Source: Scalesia atractyloides (lineage: Eukaryota > Streptophyta > Magnoliopsida > Asterales > Asteraceae). From it: 64,000 nt of DNA. The translations under genes and the position numbers were made by a program. Below the pieces are notes generated by a model. The model did no database searches. It saw only the letters and a list, made by a program, of their open reading frames with translations, and was not told the DNA's origin. Below, piece by piece: positions 10,660-22,707 of this stretch (the first letter of the stretch is position 1; each line of letters starts with the position of its first letter). The DNA lies in NCBI GenBank assembly GCA_947069175.1, contig CAMTDV010000012.1, positions 35,248,341-35,312,340 on the forward strand, given 5' to 3'.

Positions 10660-13277
10660 TATAACGCTTTGCATTTCTAACTTTCCATTTTTAGTAAGTT
10701 TGCTTCGTGTTTCTATTTTTGGAAACTCCTAAACCTTGTAATCTTATTCATTTCGAAATCATGTTAAATCCAAGGTTTTGATTGAAACCAAATTAATTAA
10801 CTATGCGAAATTCACAACCTTTATGCATGCTTATAATTAAGAACGTACGTTTATTTGTTGCACGATTAATTGATTCAAAAAGACTTGTGAATATTTGTTA
10901 TACGTTTGAGAATCTTATAAACTAAGTCAAAAAAGATGACTAGTGAATAAAATACAAAAATTCAAGCTTCCGGCAACATAAAATCTTGTCACATTTACGC
11001 TAAACATAAGCTTTCTAGTAACTCTTTTTTTAGATTTTGAAACACCCTTACACTTGACCTTAGCCTACCATATGACCCATACTCATGTTACATGTAATGT
11101 ATAATGTTTATTCATCAAATAATACACTTATAAATAATAAAAAAACAAAAAAAATGTAAACCCTAGCAGCTTGCGGCTGCAAACTGCCAAGGGAGTTTCT
11201 CTTCTTGTTTAATTTCAAAAACCCACCTAACTACATTAAATACAACCCTAACTTTAACCCTAATCCCTCCACTATATAAACAAGCATTCCTCCATCCATT
11301 TCCCACTTTTACAAGCCTCCAAACACTTCAAAAATCCTCTCAAAGTTCAGAACTTTCTGCTGAAACACTTCAGCTTGCTAGTGAGTTTGAACTCACTTCC
11401 TTCTTTGTTTAAACCTTGTTTCGTCTTCTACACCCTTGGATAATCTCTAGGAAGGTTCTCACAAGTTTGCGTGGGCAAACTAAGGTGAGACCTCACTATT
11501 TTGAGGTCCAAAAGTGTGTTAAACTTTCTGCCCATTTTTATCTTTTCAAAATTTAAAAGTTCCAATGTTTTCTTTATGTTTACTTCCTCAAAAATGTTTG
11601 CTAAGCCCCATGGGATGGTACCATAGGTTTTCCATGGAAAACCAAGGTGGAACAATACCATTTTTAGGGCCAAACTTTCTGTTTTGGAAGTTAAACTTAT
11701 AAACTTTTCTTGAACTTGTTTTAATCTCAACAACTCTATGCTACTTGTGCCTCTAATAAAGTTTATGGTTAGTGAGCTAGCTAGACTTGTTCCATAGAAA
11801 ATCAAGAGGTATAACATGCCTCTAAACTTGTGGTTTTACTAGGGTTTTTAACCCACAAGTGTTGAGCCATCCAAGCTTACAAGCTTGTGTTTGTGAAGGT
11901 GTGATTACATGGAGGCCTTGGCTATCCAACTTTTCAATCCACCCCTCACTTGATGATTTCTATCCATTAAGCTACGTTTCACCTTCACTTGAGTAACAAG
12001 GATACGACACGCCCCTAAAGTTGCCATGTTCGGGATGCACGCACCTAGCTTGCTTATTCGGTTTGAAACGTAGCTTAGTGAAGCACTTTATTCATGACCA
12101 TGCGGATTGTCCTTGTGGCAATTTGTGTGTTGGTGAATCTTATGAAAGAGGTTTAGGATGGTTATCCTCCTACCTCCATGCGTGACTTCTATGACATCCA
12201 TGAAATCTATGATTTATATGATAAACTTGTAATAATATATGTAAACTATATATGTAATTAATAAGCATAACCGAACCTTTGACAATGACCATACGGTTAC
12301 TTGTCCTAATATTAGGTTATTTTATCTAAGACCTAACCATTTTTACGATTCTATTTCACATGACCCATAAAAACACAAACACCATTCGGGCTTATAGTGT
12401 AAAAAAACGAGCGTTAACGTCTAGATAAATACTTTTGACTATACATACTTTTTGCATACTTTAAATTCCTAAAATTACCGAACTCCATCATCATTCCAAT
12501 ACTCACACATCTACGTTTCCTTATGTAGGATAACTCGGTGTTCGTTCCCCTAATCAACCTAAAAGCTTTCACAGAATTAACCATGCAAAACCGTGAGTAC
12601 ACTCGACACCCTTTTTTCGCTTTACACATTTGGGTGCAACATGTTCATCTATCATAAACACACTAAATCACACTTTTATTCTAGGAAATCACACAAACAA
12701 TCCATCATGCATGCTATAGTTATGTGATACTTGAATTGTTTACATGGTACATTCTTATGTTTAACTTCGAGCAAGCCTCCCTTAACATGTATAACGCTAT
12801 AGGAGTAACGCACTGCCCGTATTCTTGTGGTCATGTTAAGTTTTTAAATCCATTATGCGGTACACTTGAGGATTGACTTGTAGTTCACATGCCTTGTTTA
12901 CATTAATCTCGTATACGAGCTTTTCATGTGGATTTGTTTAAACGTTTTACTACTTATGCTAAGATATCAAACTTGTGTACTCGCCAATACTTTGTTATTG
13001 AACTGTACTTTTTAACATGTTGCAGGTTGATGAGATTGATATGACGAAACTTAGTAGGATCGGCATAGAAACACGCTTAGAATTCTAGGTTAATTATTAT
13101 GTTTTGTTGAATATATCTCGTTGTTGTTATTTTGTATTTGAATTATGCTGCTTGACAATTTAATGAATGAAATGAAATGGGTTGTTTAATTAAATATTGT
13201 CACAATTAGTGTTATGATGTCTCGAGCAATCTCGTTCGTCTCACTCTGATGTTTCCACCATCGGTTGGGGTGTGACA
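10660..13277 (+). repeat. Middle LTR (2618 bp), shared by copies 2a and 2b
   Basis: Preceded by the purine tract AAAGGAGGGGAGAC, starts TATAAC (the expected TG is mutated to TA at 10661) and ends GGGTGTGACA. It is closely similar to the LTR at 17781-20337 over its whole length. A TATA box is at 11273-11280. Confidence 0.9.
11273..11280 (+). promoter_or_regulatory. LTR TATA box (element 2, middle LTR)
   Basis: TATATAAA in CCCTCCACTATATAAACAAG, about 610 bp into the LTR. The same box is kept in the 3' LTR at 18396-18403, so it is the likely RNA start region of the family. Confidence 0.6.
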
Positions 13278-13280
13278 GAT

Positions 13281-13292
13281 TGGTATCAGAGC
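13281..13292 (+). promoter_or_regulatory. Primer-binding site, tRNA-iMet
   Basis: TGGTATCAGAGC lies 3 bp after the LTR end (13277). This is the usual complement of the initiator tRNA-Met 3' end in plant LTR elements. Confidence 0.85.
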
Positions 13293-14272
13293 CATAACTA
13301 TAGGGAATTAGGTAGAATTGCCATGTTCGACCTAGTCTATAGTTTAAGTGTCCAACTTGACCTTTCTTGATTCATGATTAAAATGCTAATTCTTCCTATT
13401 TGCTTCTTCCTATTTCTTTTGTCTTAATATATATGCAACGTGTCTTTCTTAAGACACTTACACAACTTACACACTTGAAGAATTGAAGACACTCAAACTA
13501 TAAACAAGACGGTCTCACCAAAATAGGGGTGAAACCCGCACTTTGGTGATCACTCTCAATCCATGTATTCATTTTACACGAAATTACACCATCAAGTTTG
13601 GAGTGAAATACACATCTGGATGGGAATTTCCATTTCATACTCTAATGGACCCTTACCAATGAGTCGGAATTCGCTCCTCGTTTGGTAAGTACCAACCACA
13701 CTTAAGGTTCGATGTTATCAAGTTAGGGGTGAAACCCGCACCTTGTCAACTAGTCCAATTCCTCAATTTTATATCTCGCCAAAGTTTTGATTTTTTCGAC
13801 CGGTTAGAGACGTGTAGTAACTGGAAGGGTAAAGTGTCGTTAATCGCTTCTCGACGAGAGCATTTTACCTATAGGCCAAAGCATGTTTCTCTAATTTTAA
13901 AGGATCTCGATTCACTTTGGAATAGTCGACGTTTCTCAACCCGAAACACTCTAATGTTTTATTAAGCCTATCTTTTATGTATCTCAATTATCATGTGATT
14001 TAATACTTGCGACCTTATTCATTTCTAACCCGATGCACAACTCGCACACCTTTCGTAACCAAAAAAAATAATAACAATCCCCGTGAACCAACTAAATTTA
14101 TACTCCTTACGTAAAATCATACGTGTTTATGCTTTTGAATGCTTGTATGCCTATGCTATCTATGTGAATTCATACGTGTTACATGATACTTGTATGCTCA
14201 AAAATGATTTCTTTTTATAAAAATGCATTACGATCAAAGCATTAATCTCTCTTCTATTGTCGAATCCCTTAG

Positions 14273-15476
14273 ATGTCTTCCTCTCAAAGCGTTATGGGCA
14301 AGAAGAAGTCCAAGTCAAGGTCCCATTCCGATTCGATGTCCAAAAATGAGTGCATGAAATTCCTGGCCGAACAAATGGCCGAGCATATGGCCAAGGTCAT
14401 ACCCAAGATTGTCAGCAAGATTCAACCCCCACCCAATGTCGAATCACCACACCTCCGTCGACTCCAAGGTGGAAACACCTAAATCAACCTTTACCCATAA
14501 GTAGTTTTGCTCTTGCAACCCCCAGCCTTTCACCGGCGAAGGGGACGCCACCAAGCTACTACAATGGTTCGACGCTGAGGTTTCTTTTATCCAAAGTGGT
14601 TATCCCGACCACCTGCGTACCATGAACGCTACGGGAGTTTTCCGATCAAGGGCTCTTGATTGGTGGACTTCCGAGCGTAACGCTCGTGGTAATGATGCCG
14701 CTCACGCACTTCTGTGGATCGAGCTCAAAAAGTTGATGGAGAATGAATTTTGTCCTCGCCATGAATGCCAACGACTCGAGAACGAGTTTTGGAACCTTAA
14801 GCGGGTGGGGAACGACAACGCCGGCCTCACGGCCCGTTTTAAGCAACTGAGCGCGATTTGCCCTAGCCAAGTCGACACAGCCGAAAAGACAGTTGCCAAG
14901 TACATACGCTGCCTCCCTCCTCACCTCATGGACCTTGTCGACACCACCTCACCCAAAATCCTTGAGGAAGCTTTTCGCCTGTTTGCTCGACTGAACAATA
15001 ACCACGTCCTTCGTGAAGCCTCCAAGGCTTCATTAAGGAAAGCCCACCAAGCCAACACCAAAGCCCTCACCAAACCTACCTCACCCAAACCCCCGAAGAG
15101 CAACAACAAAGGCAAGAAGCGGAAGGCTTCGAGCCAGAACTGCGCGCGTAGTCACTCTGCCAAACCCTCAACTCTCTCAACAGCTAGCCTTAGCCTCTCC
15201 CGAGCCTATCAAGAAAGCATACATTGGGCCGCATCCCAAGTGTAACACCTACCCCTTTCACCATCCCGTTACTGCCCCTTGCCGCCTATGCACTATCTGC
15301 AATAGGTATGGACACTTCGCCCAACAATGTCGAAGTGCTCCGCAAGCCTCTACAAACCAAGTTCGAGCCATAACCGCACCCCAAAACCCTACCGCCAACC
15401 AAAACCGACCACTTGCACCTACCGCTCATGCCTGCTTCAGATGCGGAGACCCAAACCACTTCGCCAACACCTGCCC
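14273..15476 (+). pseudogene. Copy 2b gag with two zinc knuckles
   Basis: ATG at 14273 starts a Lys/Ser-rich N-terminus (MSSSQSVMGKKKSKSRSHSD). The capsid-like Retrotrans_gag region is clear from about 14622 (ALDWWTSERNARG; FWNLKRVGNDNAGLTARFKQ; KYIRCLPPHL). Two CX2CX4HX4C knuckles follow: 15289-15330 (CTICNRYGHFAQQC) and 15432-15474 (CFRCGDPNHFANTC), both with all metal ligands. Gag packages the RNA into particles. Frame changes near 14480-14620 and after 15245 break the ORF. Confidence 0.88.
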
Positions 15477-15559
15477 GCAGCGCAACAACAACAACCAACA
15501 AAAGCAGCAAGCTCGCGGTCGAGCCTTTGTCATCACAGCCGCACAAGCTCAAATCGCTA

Positions 15560-17366
15560 ACGATCTCATCTCGGGTACGTTTCTCATTAACAATGTTTAT
15601 ATGTTTATTTGATACTGGTGCAGATAAAAGTTTTGTATCCGTTGAATTCAAACCTTTGCTTATGTGTAGACGTTTAAGTTGCCTAAATCATTCGAAGTCG
15701 CTGACGGAAAATCCGTCATTGTCGATTCTGTCCTTTTTAATTGTTCTTTGAATCTTAACGGTCATACGTTTTCCATTGACCTCATACCCATGCAAATGGG
15801 TAGCTTCGAGATCATAGTAGGTATGGATTGGCTTAGGCGGGTCCATGCTGAAGTTGTTTGTTCGGAAAAGTTCATTCGTCTTCCCCTTCCCAATAACGAT
15901 TCCTTACAAGTCTATGGCGAGAAACCCTCCAAAGGTCTCAATCTTATGTTGGTATCCAAGCAAACAAGTACTTGCGTAAGGAATACTTCACCTTTCTGGC
16001 CCACATCATGGAAAAGAAGGATAAGGGTCCAAGCGTGAGTGAAGTTCCCGTTTTGCGTGATTACCATGACGTCTTCCTCGAGGATCTTCCTGATCCTCCT
16101 CCTCCACGTTCATTTGACTTTCGCATCAATCTATCCTTGGTGCAACTCCGGTCGCAAAATCCCCCTATCGTCTAGCACCCTCAGAGATGCAAGAGCTATC
16201 TAGCCAACTTTAGGAGCTTCTTGATAAAGGCTTCACTCGTCCTAGCACATCTCCTTGGGGCGCTCCCGTTCTATTCGTCAAAAAGAAAGACAGATCCTTC
16301 CGAATGTGCATCGACTATCGTAAGCGCAACAAGCTTACAGTCAAGAACCGATACCCTCTTCCTCGCATCGACGACCTTTTTGATCAGCTTCAAGGTGCAA
16401 CTTGTTTCTCGAAAATCGACCTTCGCTCTGGTTATCATCAACTTCGAGTTCTCAAGAAGATATACCCAAAACCGGGTTTCGCACATGTTATGGGCACTAC
16501 GAGTTCGTAGTCATGCCATTTGGTTTGACCAACGCACCCGCCGTGTTTATAGATTTGATGAATCTCGTGTGTAAGCCCTATCTTGACCGGATTGTCTTCA
16601 TTGACCATATCCTAATCTATTCCAAGACGCAAGAAGAGCACGAGCGACACTTGCGTCTTATCCTTCAGCTTTTGCGTACTGAACTTTTTTACGCCAAGTT
16701 CTTCAAGTGTGAATTTTGGCTAAAGGAGGTTCAATTCCTTAGTCATGTCGTTAACAAACTTGGTATTCACGTTGACCCCACAAAAATCGAGGCGGTGAAG
16801 AATTGGATTGCTCCTAAGACTCCGTTTGAAATTCGTTCGTTTCTCGGCTTAGCTGGTTATTACCGTCGGTTTATCTCGATTTTTTTCTAAAATTGTCATG
16901 CCTCTCACTTCCTTGACTCAAAAGGACTTTGTTTGGAGTTCCGAACAAGAGGAGTCTTTTCAAATACTCAAGGACATGCTTTGCAATGCTCCTATCCTAG
17001 CCCTTCCCGATGGTACCAACGACTTTGTCATGTATTGCGATGCCTCGAAACAAGGTCCTTGCGTTCTTATGCAACGAGACAAGGTTATCGCTTACGCGTC
17101 ACAACAACTCAAGATTCATGAGAAAAACTATACTACGCACGACCTTGAACTTGGTGCAGTTGTTTTTGCATTGAAGATATGGTGACACTACCTACAAAGT
17201 GTACGGTATTCACCGACCATAAGAGCCTCTAGCACATCTTTAATCAAAAAGAACTCAACATGCGTCAGCGTCGTTGGGTGGAATTGTTAAACGACTACGA
17301 ATGCGATATTCGCTACCACCCTGGTAGAGCGAATGTTGTAGCCGACGCACTTAGTCGGAAAACTCA
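15560..17366 (+). pseudogene. Copy 2b protease, reverse transcriptase and RNase H
   Basis: The aspartic protease signature DTGADKSF is intact at about 15609. RT starts near 16150 (MCIDYRKRNKL at 16304; KIDLRSGYHQL). The active-site box reads F-I-D-H at 16597-16608, so the second catalytic Asp is replaced by His. RNase H begins with YCDASKQG near 17035. An in-frame stop follows at about 17183 (FALKIW, stop), and the domain ends at ADALSRK (about 17345). Frameshifts occur near 15650, 16020, 16175, 16450 and 16880. The element could not copy itself. Confidence 0.9.
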
Positions 17367-17780
17367 TGTTCGGGAAAAACGGAAAGCTCGCTCCTTGCTA
17401 TGTGGGTCCTTTCAAGATTCTCGAAAGGATTGGCAAGGTAGCATACCAACTGGACCTACCACAAGAGCTCAACAACGTTCACCCTACCTTCCATGTCTCA
17501 AACTTGAAGAGATGTCCCGCTGAAGAAGGACTCCAAGTTCCACTGGAAGATCTTCAAATCAATGAGACCTTACACTTCGTGGAGAAACCTGTCGAAATCA
17601 TGGATCGAGGCACTAAGCAACTAAGGCGCAGTCGAATTCCTATCGTAAAGGTTCGATGGGAAGGAAAACGTGACGCTGAGTTTACTTGAGAACTTGAAAG
17701 CGACATGAAGACTAAGTATCCGCATTTGTTCTTAGCATCTTCCTAAATTTCGGAACGAAATTCCCTAAAGGAGGGGAGAC
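17367..17780 (+). pseudogene. Copy 2b pol C-terminal tail joined after integrase deletion
   Basis: Encodes FGKNGKLAPCYVGPFKILER through IPIVKVRWEGKR in a frame different from the preceding RNase H. It is nearly identical to copy 2a from about 10240 to 10660. A TGA replaces the Trp codon in the chromodomain-like end (about 17687). The purine tract AAAGGAGGGGAGAC ends at 17780. Confidence 0.88.
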
Positions 17781-20337
17781 TGTAACGCTTCGCATTTGTA
17801 ACTTTCCATTTTTAGTAAGTTTGCTTCGTGTTTCTATTTATGGAAACTCCTAAACCTTGTAATCTTATTTCATTTCCAAATCATTGTAAATCCAAGGTTT
17901 TGATTGAAACCAAATTAATTAACTATGCGAAATTCACAACCTTTATGCATGCTTATAATTAAGAACGTACGTTTATTTGTTGCACGATTAATTGATTCAA
18001 AAAGACTTGTAAATTTATGTTATACATTTGAGAATCTTATAAACGAAGTCAAACAAGATGACTAGTGAATATAATACAAAAATTCAAGCTTTCGGCAACA
18101 TAAAATCTTGTCACATTTACGCTAAACATATGCTTTCTAGTAAGTCTTTTTTTAGGTTTTGAAACACCCTTACACTTGACCTTAGTCTACCATATGACCC
18201 ATACTCATGTTACATGTAACGTAAAAATTTTATTCATCAAATAATACACTTATAAATAATAAAAGAACAAAAAAAAATGTAAACCCTAGCAGCTTGCGGC
18301 TGCAAACTAACAAGGGAGTTTCTCTTCTTGTTTAATTTCAAAAACCCACCTAACTACATTAAATACAACCCTAACTTTAACCATAATCCCTCCACTATAT
18401 AAACAAGCATTCCTCCATCCATTTCCCACTTTTACAAGCCTCCAAACACTCCAAAAATCCTCTCAAAGTTCAGACTTTCTGCTGAAACACTTCAGCTTGC
18501 AAGTGAGTTTGAACTCACTTCCTTCTTTGTTTAAACCTTGTTTCTTCTTCTACACCCTTGGATAACCTCTAGGAAGGTTCTCACAAGTTTGCTTGGGCAA
18601 ACTAAGGTGAGACCTCACCATTTTGAGGTCCAAAAGTGTGTTAAACTTTCTGCCCATTTTTATCTTTTCAAAATTTAAAAGTTCCAAAGTTTTCTTTATG
18701 TTTACTTCCTCAAAAATGTTTGCTAAGCCCCATGGGATGGTACCATAGGTTTTCCATGGAAAACCAAGGTGGAACAATACAATTCTTAGGGCCAAACTTT
18801 CTGTTTTGGAAGTTAAACTTATAAACTTTTCTTGAACTTGTTTTAATCTCAACAACCCTATGCTACTTGTGCCTCTAATCAAGTTTATGGTCAAAATCAA
18901 GAGGTATAACATGCCTCTAAACTTGTGGTTTTTACTAGGGTTTTTAACCCACAAGTGTTGAGCCATCCAAGCTTACAAGCTTGTGTTTGTGAAGGTGTGA
19001 TTACATGGAGGCCTTGGCTATCCAACTTTTCAATCCACCCCTCACTTGATGATTTCTATCCATTAAGCTACATTTCACCTTCACTTGAGTAACAGGGATA
19101 CGACACGTCCCTAAACGTTGCTATGTTCGGGATGCACGCACCTAGCTTGCTTATCGGTTCGAAACGTAGCTTAGTGAAGTACTTTATTCATGACCATGCG
19201 GATTGTCCTTGTGGCAATTTGTGTGTTGGTGAATCTTATGAAAGTGGTTTAGGATGGTTATCCTCCTACCTCCATGCGTGACTTCTGTGACTTCTATGAC
19301 ATCCATGAAATCTATGATTTATATGATAAAATTGTAATAATATATGTAAACTATATATGTAATTAATAAGCATAACTGAACCATTGTTACGATTCTATTG
19401 GGCATGACCCATAAAAACACAAACACCCTCGGGCTTATAGTGTAAAAAACGAGCGTTAACGTCTAGATAAATACTTTCGACTATACATACTTTTTGCATA
19501 CTTTAAATTCCTAAAATTACCGAACTCCATCATCATTCCAATACTCACACACCTACATTTCCTTATGTAGAATAACTCGGTGTTCGTTCCCCTAATCAAC
19601 CTAAACGCTTTCACAAAATTAACCTTGCAAAATCGTGAGTACACTCGACACCCTTTTTACGCTTTACACATTTGGGTGCAACATGTTCATCTATCATAAA
19701 CACACTAAATCACACTTTTATTCTATGAAATCACACAAACAATCCATCATACATGCTATAGTTATGTGATACTTGAATTGTTTACTTGGTGCATTCTTAT
19801 GTGATACTAAATGTCATTAACTTCGATCAAGCCTCCCTTAACATGTATAACGCTATAGGAGTAATGCACCGCCCGTATTCTTGTGGTCAATGTTAAGTTT
19901 CTAAATCTATTATGCGGTACACTGAGGATTGACTTGTAATTCACATGCCTTGTTTACATTAATCTTGTATACTAGCTTATCATGTGGATTTGTTTAAACG
20001 TTTTTACTACTTATCCTATGATATCAAACTTGTGTACCCGCCAATACTTTGTTATTGAACTATACTTTTTAACATGTTGTAGGTTGATGAGATTGATATG
20101 ACGAAACTTAGTAGGATCGGCATACAAACACGCTTAGAATGCTAAGTTAATTATTGTGTTTTGTTGAACTTATCTCGTTGTTGTTATTTTGTATTCGAAT
20201 TATGTTGTATTTGACAATTTGATTGAATGAAATGAAATGTGTTGTTTAATTAAATATTGTCACAATTAGTGTTATGATGTCTCGAGCAATCTCGTTCGTC
20301 TCACTCCGATGTTTCCGCCATCGGTTGGGGCGTGACA
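17781..20337 (+). repeat. 3' LTR of copy 2b (2557 bp)
   Basis: Begins TGTAACGCTTCGCATTTG and ends GGGGCGTGACA. The TATA box is at 18396-18403. It is closely similar to 10660-13277, with a few short deletions, for example near 18890 and 19383. The flanking TTCAG matches TTCAA before 8751 at four of five bases. Confidence 0.92.
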
Positions 20338-21749
20338 TTCAGAAAACCATGGATCTTTCAACGCTCTCATATTTATGGTCAACTGCATCTGTTTATTCGA
20401 AGACCAAAGAGGTGGCATTCGTAGGCTAGAGTCTACGATCTATGCTCGAGTGCCACGTTTAATAACCGGCAACACCTGTCTGAAGTCACCTCCCATAACC
20501 ATTATCTTCCCACCAAATGGAGACTAACACCTATAATGTCATGCAGTGTACGATCAACTGTCTCTATTGCCTGTCGCTTAGCCATCGACGCTTCATCCCA
20601 TATGATTATATGGCAGGCCGGATTAGTTTAGCAGCCCCACTCTGTTTTTAATACCGCACATTGAATTATTTTCAAGATTAATAGGAATCTTGAATCTCGA
20701 GTGAACCGTCCTACCTCCTGGCATATTATTAGCCGCAGCACCTGATGAAGCTGTTGCCAGAGCAATAAGACAACGTGATCGAATTTCAACAAGCAAGGTA
20801 TTGTACAAAAATGTTTTTCCAGTTCCACCCGGACCATCAATAAAGAAGACACGTGGAAGATCATTATCAACATGCATCATGATCTCATCAAACATGTTTT
20901 TTGGTCTGGATTAAGTTTATCTTTCGCATGCAAGTGTTCAGGTTCCAAAACAATCCCATACTCCTCTTGTAACTCACGGTAACCTACATCCTGTAAGTTA
21001 ACATCATTTGTTATCTTAGGAAGTTCGAATTCATTGATATTTTTACCCATGGATTGTAGAAAGACACTAATTTTGGTAAGAACCATATTATAAACTGTTT
21101 GATACTTTGACAGTGTAACCGATGATCTTCAGAAAGTGAATCAAAGTGGTCATTCCATAACTTTCGGATATCTCCAGGTTGGCAAAAAAGCATTATGGTC
21201 GCAAATAACCTTCGAAGAGCATTGGGAAACTGGAATATAGAGGCTTCTGTGAGACATTGTGACAGATATTCATTGTCTTCTATTAAGCCTAACTCAAGAG
21301 CTACTTTTCGAAATGTCTCACACCTTTGACCATTAACTGTGCAAAGATGTTCAAAAGAAGTAGGCCCTCTGACATTTGACAAAAGTAGGCCTAAGTAGTA
21401 CCTTTCTCCTTTGGCTTGGATTAGCGGAAACGATGCGACCTCTCTATTTTTTACCCAAATGAACATTCCACCGGCGTGTGCTTCCATTCCACATGAAGTG
21501 TTTTGGAAAATCTTTTTACATATATACCCTTGCTGTTTCATCGATTCTATTTTTCTCAAAAAAAGTTATTAGCATGGTTCTCTTATCCCTTTCCCTATCA
21601 ACAATATTAGACATAATCTCATCATCTCTAAATCTAACCATCTGATTATTTGGTAGATGAAATTGTAAGGCTAGAATAGAAGGAAAGATTTGAGAAAGAG
21701 AGAGGAAAAAATGTGCCACATAGCCTTTGGGGCGATATGTAGCGTGCAT
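20338..21749 (-). pseudogene. Helitron helicase, N-terminal two thirds
   Basis: On the minus strand this starts after the Rep domain with the conserved linker (ERYYLGLLLSNVRGPTSF; ASIFQFPNALRRLFATI, about 21190-21420). It then enters the PIF1-like helicase: Walker A GPGGTGKTF at about 20815-20840, ATASSGAAA, the VHSRFKIPI block and GGDFRQVLPVI (about 20475-20510). It stops at the retrotransposon junction with ALKDPWFSE. There is an in-frame stop at about 20622 and further stops and shifts around 20520-20630, 20880-21090 and 21559. It continues at 8745. Helicases of this group drive rolling-circle transposition together with the fused Rep nuclease. Confidence 0.92.
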
Positions 21750-21796
21750 CCTGAAATCTCTTTATCTCATTAATAACAACCCCTTGCTCACTTTGA

Positions 21797-22702
21797 TCAA
21801 CTTTGAATAACCTGTTTGTCATGTCCTGTATAAACATATTTAAAAAGATATTTCACATATTTTATACTTGAGCAAACTTCAACATTGATATGGCAATTAA
21901 ACATCATCAAAAGCCTTGGGTTATATAGGACCACCCATCGATACAACGGATACGCATCTTCTACTTGTGTTGTCTCTTCATTAAATTGTCTAGGGTAGTG
22001 AAAACGACAAATTTTAGGATCACCTGCATACAAGGACTGCTTAATCCTAAACCGCCGCAAGGGCCGTGAATCATCTGCTTCACAACAATCTCATGCAGCT
22101 TGGGATGTCTTAGTTTGTTAGGAATCTCAGCACACACAACCTTATCATAATGGTCCGCGTTATTGATTTTGTGTTGCGGGTACATGATAAAGAGAAAATG
22201 GGTGTGCGGCAAAGCACGCTTTTGAAATTCGATGACATAAAAGTATGCCTTAACTTCCCCGAGGATATGTTTCTGGAAGAGTTGTTCCTTAAGATCTTCT
22301 AATTTAGCCTGAAACACTCTTGAAACAAGGTCCGGACGATCTTATGCAGTTTGACCAACATGTAAATTATCACATATCTCAGGCCACTTAGGATTACACG
22401 TCCTTGTAAGGAATATATCAGGCTTGCCGTCATCCTGAACTAAAGTCATCGCATCTAGAAACCGACATCGCATGTCGCGAGGCCCTCCGATGAAAGATGC
22501 TGGCAACACGATTCTTTTTCCCACTCTATTTGCATGAACCTCACCACCATTGACGCAATCCACAATACCTTGGTACAAGTTGACGCATATCTTAGCCTGG
22601 TTTCTCTCACAAAATTCTAAACGTGATGTCTCATTCTTTATGTAAACATCTACCATAACTGTTGTAGCAGTCTACCACTAAACAGAAGCACGTTTTTAGT
22701 AG
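21797..22702 (-). pseudogene. Helitron Rep (HUH endonuclease) domain remnant
   Basis: Contains MVDVYIKNETSRLEF near the start, the block FIGGPRDMRCRFLDAM (about 22445-22495), FLTRTCNPKWPEI and the HUH metal motif as LPHTHFLF (about 22190-22215). The region of catalytic tyrosines reads SIKYVKYLFKYVYTGHDK (about 21805-21860). Rep nicks and joins DNA at the element ends. There are stops or shifts near 22655, 22342, 22060 and 21900. The HUH histidines and tyrosines are still present although the frame is not. Confidence 0.92.
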
Positions 22703-22707
22703 ATCGA

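Larger units (their letters stand above)
13278..17780 (+). mobile_element. Copy 2b internal region, integrase-deleted
   Basis: The order is PBS, a leader of about 1 kb, gag with two zinc knuckles, protease, RT, RNase H, and then an abrupt join to the C-terminal chromodomain-like tail and purine tract. The integrase catalytic domain is absent (join near 17367). With a complete LTR on each side this is a deletion derivative that could move only with help, and the pol frame is also broken. Confidence 0.88.
8751..20337 (+). mobile_element. Nested tandem chromovirus block LTR-int-LTR-int-LTR (element 2a/2b)
   Basis: Three LTR copies of one family (8751-9216 truncated, 10660-13277, 17781-20337) alternate with two partial internal regions. 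The outer ends are TGTAAC and GTGACA, and the flanking 5 bp are TTCAA (8746-8750) and TTCAG (20338-20342), a target duplication with one mismatch. The insertion splits the minus-strand Helitron helicase. The middle LTR is followed by a primer-binding site and preceded by a purine tract, so it serves as the 3' LTR of copy 2a and the 5' LTR of copy 2b. Unequal recombination between two related elements is the usual source of such a structure (inference). Confidence 0.9.
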
